Made by a program: the position numbers and the translations under genes
Assembly (NCBI GenBank): GCA_002772325.1
Contig: PCSL01000085.1
Location: 1-15,622 of the forward strand
Direction: 5' to 3'
Source of the DNA: Chloroflexi bacterium CG23_combo_of_CG06-09_8_20_14_all_45_10
GTDB lineage: Bacteria; Chloroflexota; Dehalococcoidia; GIF9; AB-539-J10
DNA: 15,622 bases
Shown: piece by piece, positions 1 to 5,514 of the stretch
Numbering within the stretch: position 1 is the stretch's first letter
Layout of the letters: each line of letters begins with the position of its first letter
The notes under the pieces: generated by a model
The model's input: the letters and a program-made list of their open reading frames with translations, nothing else
Databases searched by the model: none
What the model was told of the DNA's origin: nothing

Positions 1-17
1 GAGTTGCCTGCCTGCTT

Positions 18-84
18 CAGGCTCACCTTGTGTTAGAAATCGATACCCCCTCCAGGCTCATCTTGTATTGGAAGAGACTCCCCC
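18..84. repeat. Imperfect direct repeat, two units of about 33 bp
   Basis: Two units beginning CAGGCTCA at 18 and 53 follow the pattern CAGGCTCAyCTTGTrTTrGAA and end in a C-rich run (18-50 and 53-84). They differ by scattered substitutions and small indels. No coding frame is evident. The function is unknown; this could be the edge of a larger dispersed repeat cut by the window start. Confidence 0.5.
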
Positions 85-117
85 TTGCTACTTCCAACCC
101 GGCAGTCTATAGTCTTA

Positions 118-165
118 AACCAATAAGGTGGCAAAGTCCTAATTGGTTGGCGCTCGGAGAGCACC
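118..165 (+). other. Two consecutive hairpins upstream of the HD-domain gene
   Basis: AACCAAT (118-124) pairs perfectly with ATTGGTT (142-148). It is followed at once by GG-C-GCTC-GGA-GAGC-A-CC (149-165), a compact stem-loop. Both lie 60-110 bases before the HD gene start and could be a structured leader or the remains of an older element. I recognise no riboswitch class. The first 225 bases hold no gene that I can support. Confidence 0.3.
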
Positions 166-225
166 TAGATAAAGACAAGGATTTACAGACCTAAGCATGA
201 AAAAAATAAGTAAGGAGGCAATAAA

Positions 226-792
226 ATGCAAGAACACACACCGACATACGATGAAGCATTGTCACTTCTCAAGGAATTTAACAAGAGTGAGAGCCTGCTG
301 AAGCACGCTTATTCCGTTGAGGGAGTGATGCGCTACATAGCACAGAAGCTGGGCGAAGATGAGGAGAAGTGGGGGATCATTGGACTAATACATGATCTGG
401 ACTACGAACGCTTTCCGGAGCAGCATTGCCAAAAATCACGAGAAATACTAGAGGGGCAAGGTTGGCCAGAGGAGCACATACGTGCAGTTGTCTCCCATGG
501 CTGGGGTATATTTAATGACGTTGCGCCGCAAACCAACATGGAGAAGACACTGTATGCCGTTGACGAGCTAACAGGGCTTATCACGGCGGTAGCCATAATC
601 CGCCCATCAAAGAGCGTGGCAGACCTAGAGGCAAAGTCGGTGATGAAGAAATGGAAGGATAAGTCTTTTGCTGCTGGCGTGAACCGCTCGGTGATCGAAA
701 AGGGAGCTGCGATGTTAGGGGTGGAGGTAAGAGAGCTGGTCACCGACACTATCATGGGGATGCGGGAAGTGGCTGATAAAATAGGACTGTAG
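226..792 (+). CDS. HD-domain metal-dependent phosphohydrolase family protein
   Basis: This 188-residue protein belongs to the HD superfamily of metal-dependent phosphohydrolases. The metal-binding residues are visible in order: His27 (KHAYSV), the His56-Asp57 doublet in GLIHDLDYE, His91 (VVSHGW), and Asp113 in AVDELTG. The C-terminal part (RPSKSVADLEAKSV...) matches a widespread stand-alone bacterial HD protein of about 190 residues. The substrate of that family is not known to me. The start is firm: AAGGAGG at 212-218 sits 7 bases before the ATG. There is no signal peptide or membrane segment, so it is cytosolic. The gene stands alone, preceded by two hairpins and followed by a gene-poor stretch of repeats and gene remnants. 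The superfamily is certain; the reaction is not. Confidence 0.85.
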   Translation: MQEHTPTYDEALSLLKEFNKSESLLKHAYSVEGVMRYIAQKLGEDEEKWGIIGLIHDLDYERFPEQHCQKSREILEGQGWPEEHIRAVVSHGWGIFNDVAPQTNMEKTLYAVDELTGLITAVAIIRPSKSVADLEAKSVMKKWKDKSFAAGVNRSVIEKGAAMLGVEVRELVTDTIMGMREVADKIGL

Positions 793-844
793 GGTTAGAA
801 CTGCATGTAGCTACTTCGATTATCCGTGGCCTGTTCTATTTGCA

Positions 845-917
845 CGAGGCTAAAGCCTCGCACTACGGAGTTGCATATAACCTCAAAAAACTCAACAAAC
901 TCAAGCAACTGTGTCTC
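845..917. repeat. Dispersed repeat, copy 1
   Basis: This copy shares two identical blocks with copy 2 at 3248-3327. One is 23 bases (848-870, GGCTAAAGCC...CGGAG) and one is 33 bases (885-917). The left end is a tight palindrome, CGAGGCT-AA-AGCCTCG (845-860). The right part is a degenerate 9-base tandem repeat of the form CTCAAnAAA, with three units here and four in copy 2. On the minus strand the right edge supplies the last four codons and the stop of a gene remnant. Confidence 0.85.
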
Positions 918-1029
918 TCTCCAAGCCAATGCGATAGCCGTCGGCAATAGCTTCGCGTATTGTTCGTGGCTCAACACAGTCCCCGGCGAGGTAAGTATTG
1001 GAGACTTTCCCTTTCACCTTGTAGCTCCC
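901..1029 (-). pseudogene. C-terminal remnant of an FAD/NAD(P)-dependent oxidoreductase
   Basis: Read on the minus strand, the stretch from just after an in-frame TAA (1030-1032) to a TGA at 901-903 gives 42 residues. These include YLAGDCVEPRTIREAIADGY. That segment is the classic last FAD-contacting motif, AGD followed by an amphipathic helix, of pyridine nucleotide-disulfide oxidoreductases of the 2,4-dienoyl-CoA reductase/NADH:flavin oxidoreductase kind. Those proteins are several hundred residues long and everything upstream is missing, so this is a 3' scrap left after a deletion or a repeat insertion. Its last residues, DTVA and stop, lie inside the dispersed repeat. It is not expected to be functional. 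Confidence 0.7.
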
Positions 1030-1048
1030 TTAACCTAATTATGCTTAT

Positions 1049-1122
1049 GCCTAACGTTCCCGGGCTTTGCAAAGTGCGAAGCATTTGGGCGAACGAAGTG
1101 AGCCGCAATGCCTGCGTTAGAT
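1049..1122 (+). repeat. attC-like dyad (possible integron cassette recombination site)
   Basis: The 74-bp element is bounded by GCCTAAC (1049-1055), which fits the RYYYAAC core, and GTTAGAT (1116-1122), which fits GTTRRRY. These ends are largely complementary. Between them lie a hairpin GCTTTGC-AAAGT-GCGAAGC (1064-1082) and a second one pairing 1081-1090 with 1102-1111. Length and end motifs fit an attC site. I see no integrase gene and no second site in the window, and the inner L-box pairing is not convincing. It could instead be an ordinary palindromic intergenic repeat. Confidence 0.35.
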
Positions 1123-1177
1123 GGAGTTTTGGCTAACTGCTTTTATGTCTTTGTTCCTAGCGGTTTTGTTTTTGTCT

Positions 1178-1210
1178 CATAACCACGATTGTGCGAATCA
1201 GTTGGTTATG
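1178..1210. terminator. Hairpin just downstream of the gamma-glutamyltransferase gene
   Basis: CATAACCA (1178-1185) pairs with TGGTTATG (1203-1210). An inner GATT/AATC stem (1187-1190 with 1196-1199) closes a GTGCG loop. It begins 7 bases past the stop codon of the minus-strand gene, the usual place for a terminator. On that strand, however, it is followed by A-rich and not U-rich sequence, so a standard intrinsic terminator is doubtful. It may be an mRNA 3'-end stabiliser. Confidence 0.35.
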
Positions 1211-1216
1211 ATGATT

Positions 1217-2803
1217 CTAGAAACCGACTGCTTGTCCGTCTTTTCTGGGATCAGAAGCAGCACAATAGCCATCGGCTAACTTGTAGATTAGCTGCGCCCC
1301 TCCAAACCCCCAATCTTTTCCAACTTTTTTAATTTTGTGACCTCGCTTACTCAAATCTTCCAAAACCTCTGGTTTAAAACCAGGCTCAAAAGCCACTTCC
1401 ATATTTGAAAATACCTGCCAACGGGGAGCATCACAAGCTGCCTGTGGGTTTTGATGATAATCAAACATTCGGATCATAATTTGTGCATGTCCTTGTGGTT
1501 GCATCGCTCCTCCCATTACCCCAAAGCTCATTAACGGCTGGTCATCTTTAGTCACAAACGCTGGAATGATTGTATGGAAGGGCCGCTTCCCTCCTTCAAC
1601 TTGGTTAGGATGACCTCTCTCCAGACTAAAACAAGCTGCTCGACTTTGTAGACTAATTCCCGTATCCGGCACTACAATACCTGATCCAAAATCAAGGTAA
1701 TTAGATTGGATAAAAGAAACTATCATACCATTAGCATCAGCTGTGGTTAGATAAACGGTGTCCCCACGCTCTGGGATGCCGTAGCCTGGATTCTGAGCCT
1801 TTGCTAAGTCAATCAGCTTCGCTCGTTGGGATAAATAGTCCGAGTTCAATAAGTCTTTATAATCTATGTCCATGCTGGATGGGTCGGAAACATAGCGATA
1901 TGTATCTGCAAACGCTAATTTCATAGCTTCAATTTGGAGGTGTAAGCTATCCGCAGAGTCTACAGGATAATCTTGAATATCCCGATGCTCAAGGATGCCC
2001 AACATAAGCAATGCTGCTATGCCTTGTCCATTGGGAGGGATTTCACATAAAGTAAATCCATGATAATTAATAGATATAGTTTCAACCCAATCAGCTTTAT
2101 GGGCAGCTAAGTCTTCTTTCGTAATCAAACCACCAGTAGCCTTGGCATGAGCAACTATTTTATCTGCCAAATCTCCGTGATAAAAAGCTTCGCCCTTTGT
2201 TCCTGCAATCCGTTCTAAGGTCTTTGCTTGAGCTTTAAATTCAAATTTTTCTCCCACCTTAGGTGCTCTACCATTTGGTAAAAATGCAGCGGCAAATTCG
2301 GGAAAATCTTTATATGTTTTGGGGGCAGAACTCCACCTTTCAGCGGTTATCGGGGAAACTAGAAAGCCGTTATAAGCATATTCTATTGCTGGTTCAAATA
2401 GGTCCTCAAAAGGCGAACGTCCGAACCGGTCAGATAGTTCTACCCAAGATGATACAGCACCAGGAATGGTTACTGAATTCCATCCAAGTACAGGCACAGA
2501 TTTAAATTGAGAAAACTGCTCAAAATCCCAAACAGCAGGAGACCGACCTGAAGCATTGAGGCCATGTAATTCGTTCCCATCCCAAACAATAGCGAAAGCA
2601 TCGCCCCCTATTCCATTCATAGTGGGCTCTACTACTGTTAAAGCTATAGCAGCAACAATAGCGGCGTCCACAGCATTACCACCTTTTTGCAGCATTCTTA
2701 AACCGGCTTGGGCTGCTAAAGGTTGGGATGTGGCAACAATATTACGGGCCATAATGGGCACACGCCTAGAGGCATAAGGGAATTCCCAACTAAACTGTGT
2801 CAT
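1217..2803 (-). CDS. Gamma-glutamyltransferase family protein (YwrD / oxamate amidohydrolase HpxW type)
   Basis: This protein of 528 residues is an N-terminal-nucleophile hydrolase of the gamma-glutamyltransferase family. Family members cut themselves before a threonine, which then acts as the nucleophile. Thr349 in the GDTVYLTTADANG motif is the predicted cleavage and catalytic residue. NYLDFGSGIVVPDTGI and the ATSQPLAAQAG start block match the YwrD/HpxW branch, not classical secreted GGT. There is no signal peptide, so it should be cytosolic. The substrate may be a gamma-glutamyl compound or oxamate and cannot be decided here. The start is the ATG at 2801-2803, with GAGGGTG about 8 bases upstream. 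The frame stays open for 61 more codons to 2986, but those codons come from a decayed DUF488 gene. The gene stands alone on the minus strand. Confidence 0.88.
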   Translation of the reverse strand: MTQFSWEFPYASRRVPIMARNIVATSQPLAAQAGLRMLQKGGNAVDAAIVAAIALTVVEPTMNGIGGDAFAIVWDGNELHGLNASGRSPAVWDFEQFSQFKSVPVLGWNSVTIPGAVSSWVELSDRFGRSPFEDLFEPAIEYAYNGFLVSPITAERWSSAPKTYKDFPEFAAAFLPNGRAPKVGEKFEFKAQAKTLERIAGTKGEAFYHGDLADKIVAHAKATGGLITKEDLAAHKADWVETISINYHGFTLCEIPPNGQGIAALLMLGILEHRDIQDYPVDSADSLHLQIEAMKLAFADTYRYVSDPSSMDIDYKDLLNSDYLSQRAKLIDLAKAQNPGYGIPERGDTVYLTTADANGMIVSFIQSNYLDFGSGIVVPDTGISLQSRAACFSLERGHPNQVEGGKRPFHTIIPAFVTKDDQPLMSFGVMGGAMQPQGHAQIMIRMFDYHQNPQAACDAPRWQVFSNMEVAFEPGFKPEVLEDLSKRGHKIKKVGKDWGFGGAQLIYKLADGYCAASDPRKDGQAVGF

Positions 2804-3059
2804 TTTAATCACACCCTCTATATAGTCAGCCCAACCAGCCCAAATTTCGTCTAACGGCCATATAAACGAACTCCGGATTCGTTTGGCCCGCCCAATCACG
2901 GTAGATGGTAACACCTGCTGTGGTGGCTTCTCAACATCCAGGCATAGTGCTTTTGGGGAAACGACGGACATCGACAACAAAGACAATGTTATGCTCCTTT
3001 AGGAGTGATACCAAATCAGCAAATCTCCTGCCTCCATAGCCAATTATGATAAATCCCAA
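2804..3059 (-). pseudogene. Decayed DUF488 family gene upstream of the gamma-glutamyltransferase
   Basis: On the minus strand a frame from 3059 (TTG) to a TGA at 2931-2933 reads IIIGYGGRRFADLVSLL followed by VVDVRRFPKS. This is the N-terminal signature of DUF488 proteins: a GYGGR start, then a helix, then VDVRRFPKS. The normal protein is well over 100 residues, but this frame stops after 42. The likely continuation (PKALCLDVEK... to ...GWADYIEGVI) lies one frame over, which suggests a frameshift between about 2945 and 2970. That second frame is open straight into the downstream gene and explains its false N-terminal extension. The first half is a confident match; homology of the second half is an inference. 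Confidence 0.65.
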
Positions 3060-3070
3060 GCACGAAATTC

Positions 3071-3187
3071 GAAATTCTAAATAAATTCAAAGCACTAATG
3101 ACCAAAATTCAAAACAAAATCAGTTTTGGTATTTGAATTTGGAATTTTGGATTTGTTTAGGATTTAGAGCTTAGAATTTAGAATTTC
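3071..3187. repeat. AT-rich imperfect inverted repeat, about 117 bp
   Basis: GAAATTCTAAAT (3071-3082) is the exact reverse complement of ATTTAGAATTTC (3176-3187). Between them are further partly complementary blocks such as CCAAAATTCAAA (3102-3113) and TTTGAATTTGGAATTTTGG. Composition is far more AT-rich than the surroundings. It resembles the non-coding AT-rich palindromic repeats scattered in many environmental genomes, possibly a MITE-like element. The gene-free stretch 3060-3310 holds only this repeat and the start of dispersed repeat copy 2. Confidence 0.6.
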
Positions 3188-3247
3188 CATAGTTTTTTGC
3201 ATTTTGCATTTTAATCTTTTATTTACTTTCCCCTTCGCCATGCTCAG

Positions 3248-3327
3248 GGCTAAAGCCTCGCACTACGGAGCTTTTATATAATCTCAAACAACTGAAAAAA
3301 CTCAACAAACTCAAGCAACTGTGTCTC
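3248..3327. repeat. Dispersed repeat, copy 2
   Basis: This is the same element and orientation as 845-917. It has an identical 23-base left block (3248-3270) and an identical 33-base right block (3295-3327). The middle carries four degenerate 9-base units (CTCAAACAA, CTGAAAAAA, CTCAACAAA, CTCAAGCAA), where copy 1 has three. The right end overlaps the 3' end of the radical SAM gene by 17 bases and supplies its stop codon. Confidence 0.85.
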
Positions 3328-4429
3328 CCCCTAGAAGATGAATATTGCCCAGCCTCACCTTTTTTAGGCCCCGGGCTTTTGCCACTGCCAGGCACTCCTC
3401 TGCATGACGCCTCGAGGTAGTGGGCAAATCCCTCATCATAAATTGAGGGGCAAAGGCAAGAAGGGAGTAAGGGATGTCTGGATTGAGGGAGGAAATAAAT
3501 TGGGCAATTTGGGAAACTTCTTGCTTGTCTATGTATCCTGGGACTAATAAGGTGCTGGCCACTAAGAAGGGAGGCGAAGGCCTTTTCTTAGTATATTCGG
3601 CTAGAAGTTGAAAGTTTCCCAGGGTTCTCTTGTTGCTTACACCACAAAGGGCAATGTGCACCTCCTCATTCCAGGCTTTGAGGTCAAACTTAATACAGCC
3701 ACCAGAATTTAGGGAAATCTCGGCTGCCTGTCTTAATAAGGCAGGGTGCATGGAACCATTGGTCTCCCAGCAGATGCGCAGAATCCTACCTCGCTTCTTC
3801 TGCAAAGCTAGCCTAGCCACACGAATAGAATGAGGTAATTGAGGTGTAGGGTCACCACCAAAGTAGCAAATGCAGGAAGTTTGGCCATCAACGGCGTCAG
3901 TTAGCATTGAAGCAGTGACAGTAGCTTCCTTCAATGCCTGACTGCGATAGTGCCAATTTTGACAAAATAAGCAATCAAAGGAACAGGCTTGATAGAAAAC
4001 AGCCAGGTTTTTGTAACCATATTCAGGACCAGCGCGATAGGCAAAATCAGGATAGCCAGCTCCTGTGCCCCCGGGGCAAACCCAATCAGCCACGCAGTTA
4101 GTGGGCAGGGGGTCATAATACCAACTGACATTGGCTTTATCTGCCGTAGCGCCCTTGAGCTTATTTCCTTCATTGTAGCGTAGTCCACAAAAGCTTCTGC
4201 TGTTCGGAGGCAAGCGGCATTCATTGACACAAATGCAGCATTGGGGACCCACTTCACTTTTAGGAGGATGAGGGGGAAGGTTAAACAGGCTCCTAGCCTT
4301 TTTATGAGTTTCCTCTATGCTAGGCAATACGGCAGCAAAATCCCCCCGAATACAATCGAGACACACTCCTAATGCTTGGGAAATAACGCCGGATTCCCTA
4401 CCACAATGCTGGCATCTAACAGACAACAA
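3311..4429 (-). CDS. Radical SAM protein, AmrS / PFL-activase-like, with N-terminal zinc ribbon
   Basis: This 372-residue radical SAM enzyme should bind a 4Fe-4S cluster through Cys149, Cys153 and Cys156 (ACSFDCLFCQNW, CxxxCxxC) and cleave S-adenosylmethionine. FGGDPTP and the CIKFDLKAW block are typical of the pyruvate formate-lyase activase/AmmeMemoRadiSam branch. The N-terminus carries CxxC pairs at 6/9 and 23/26, likely a zinc ribbon. A second Cys-rich stretch follows (64, 65, 67, 71, 81, then 112 and 118). The start appears to be TTG at 4427-4429, with the SD AGAAGG lying inside the 3' end of fmt, 4 bases upstream of this gene. That implies translational coupling to fmt. The last codons (DTVA, stop) fall inside a dispersed repeat, so the original C-terminus may have been replaced. 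The substrate is unknown. Confidence 0.82.
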   Translation of the reverse strand: MLSVRCQHCGRESGVISQALGVCLDCIRGDFAAVLPSIEETHKKARSLFNLPPHPPKSEVGPQCCICVNECRLPPNSRSFCGLRYNEGNKLKGATADKANVSWYYDPLPTNCVADWVCPGGTGAGYPDFAYRAGPEYGYKNLAVFYQACSFDCLFCQNWHYRSQALKEATVTASMLTDAVDGQTSCICYFGGDPTPQLPHSIRVARLALQKKRGRILRICWETNGSMHPALLRQAAEISLNSGGCIKFDLKAWNEEVHIALCGVSNKRTLGNFQLLAEYTKKRPSPPFLVASTLLVPGYIDKQEVSQIAQFISSLNPDIPYSLLAFAPQFMMRDLPTTSRRHAEECLAVAKARGLKKVRLGNIHLLGGDTVA

Positions 4430-4433
4430 AAAA

Positions 4434-5384
4434 CTACCTTCTGTCTGAACCTAGAATAGAGCCGATAAAATTCCTTTGCCCGCGTACAAAGTCGGCAATT
4501 GACATCTCATGTCTTCCCTCTAACTGAACTTGACAAAGCCCTAGAATGCCATCTCCAGTCACTACCCCCACTTTGGGTGGCTGTCGCAAAGCTATCACCT
4601 TTCCTACCTCGCCCCTTGCCAGCCTGCTAACGAGAGCAGCACTATGGATTTTGAGCCGCTTGCCTTGCCACCAGGTATAGCAGCCCGGCCAAGGATTGAA
4701 AGCCCTTATTCGTTGCCACAGCTCCACTACTGGGAGATGCCAATCTATCTCGCTATCCTTGCTGGTTATCAGCCTGCTATAGGTAGCCTGGGGCTCGTCT
4801 TGCGGCTGTGGTTCAAGCTCACCCTTAAGCCATTTAGGTAGGGTGTCCATCAAAAGCCCAGCCCCCACATGAGCTAGTTTAGCTGTAAGAGAGCCAGTGG
4901 TATCCGTAGCAGCAATACCCACCTTTTCCCGGGCTAAGATCGGCCCGCTATCTAAGCCCTCGTCCATTAGAATGATAGTAACGCCGGTGAGTAAATCTCC
5001 ACAGAGAAGAGAGGCAGCTACTGGAGATGGACCTCGATGCTGAGGCAGTAGCGAAGGATGAATGTTAAGGCAGCCAAATTTAGGCAGAGACAATACCTCC
5101 CGAGGAAGGATCTGGCCGAAGGCAGCAACTACAATTAGCTCTGGCTTAAAACTAGCCAAATCCGGTACTACTTCTGCTGACTTAAGAGTATTCGGCTGAA
5201 TGACGGGAATTTTATGCTCCATGGCCAGCTCTTTTACCGGGGATGGAGTAAGCCGTTGCCTTCTACCAGCTGGCTTGTCAGGCTGAGTATATACAGCAAC
5301 CACTTGATATGGACTGCGGAGCAAAGACCCCAGTATGGGGACAGCAAACTGTGGAGTACCCATAAAAACTGTGCCCACTTCCAC
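4434..5384 (-). CDS. fmt: Methionyl-tRNA formyltransferase
   Basis: Fmt transfers a formyl group from 10-formyltetrahydrofolate to Met-tRNA(fMet) for translation initiation. The 316-residue length is normal. FMGTPQFAVPIL opens the Rossmann-like formyltransferase fold. The catalytic triad is visible as Asn107, His109 (LNIHPSLLPQHRG) and Asp145 (DEGLDSGPIL). The C-terminal OB-like domain (from about residue 205) includes the AFNPWPGCYTWW block. The start is GTG at 5384 or, two codons later, GTG at 5378. Neither has a Shine-Dalgarno sequence, while a TTGACA -35 box sits just upstream, so the message may be leaderless. fmt heads a minus-strand operon with the radical SAM gene and is divergent from dnaA. 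Confidence 0.95.
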   Translation of the reverse strand: MEVGTVFMGTPQFAVPILGSLLRSPYQVVAVYTQPDKPAGRRQRLTPSPVKELAMEHKIPVIQPNTLKSAEVVPDLASFKPELIVVAAFGQILPREVLSLPKFGCLNIHPSLLPQHRGPSPVAASLLCGDLLTGVTIILMDEGLDSGPILAREKVGIAATDTTGSLTAKLAHVGAGLLMDTLPKWLKGELEPQPQDEPQATYSRLITSKDSEIDWHLPVVELWQRIRAFNPWPGCYTWWQGKRLKIHSAALVSRLARGEVGKVIALRQPPKVGVVTGDGILGLCQVQLEGRHEMSIADFVRGQRNFIGSILGSDRR

Positions 5385-5393
5385 GGCAGAGAC

Positions 5394-5422
5394 ATTTTCC
5401 CTAATTTTTTTTGTTATGTCAA
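5394..5422 (-). promoter_or_regulatory. Candidate fmt promoter giving a leaderless transcript
   Basis: On the minus strand a perfect TTGACA (5422-5417) is followed 17 bases later by GAAAAT (5399-5394), a 4/6 match to TATAAT. The predicted start of transcription is near 5387, only about 3 bases before the GTG of fmt. This agrees with the absence of a ribosome binding site. Confidence 0.4.
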
Positions 5423-5467
5423 AACCTCCCTAGAGAAAACCAAGACCGCCTGATAACCTAAACATTG

Positions 5468-5473
5468 TATACT
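5468..5473 (+). promoter_or_regulatory. Candidate -10 box for dnaA
   Basis: TATACT at 5468-5473 gives a predicted start near 5480 and a leader of about 35 bases to the TTG at 5515. No good -35 box is seen 17 bases upstream. No DnaA box of the form TTATNCACA is visible in the 130-bp fmt-dnaA interval. Confidence 0.3.
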
Positions 5474-5514
5474 TACCATCCTACTCTGTCTCAACTCTCT
5501 CTTCAGCTATCCTC

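Noticed and set aside
795..977. Minus-strand 60-codon open frame
   Set aside because: It overlaps the oxidoreductase remnant in another frame and runs through the dispersed repeat. It has no SD and no family resemblance.
826..1038. Plus-strand 70-codon open frame
   Set aside because: It lies opposite the oxidoreductase remnant and across the repeat, with low-complexity Thr/Asn/Ser content that reflects the repeat units.
2804..2986. Long start for the gamma-glutamyltransferase with a 61-residue N-terminal extension
   Set aside because: The internal ATG at 2803 has a fitting SD and the normal family start. The extension overlaps a decayed DUF488 gene and has no ribosome binding site of its own.
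3931..4257. Minus-strand 108-codon open frame inside the radical SAM gene
   Set aside because: It is a shifted-frame shadow of the radical SAM gene, which carries all recognisable motifs.
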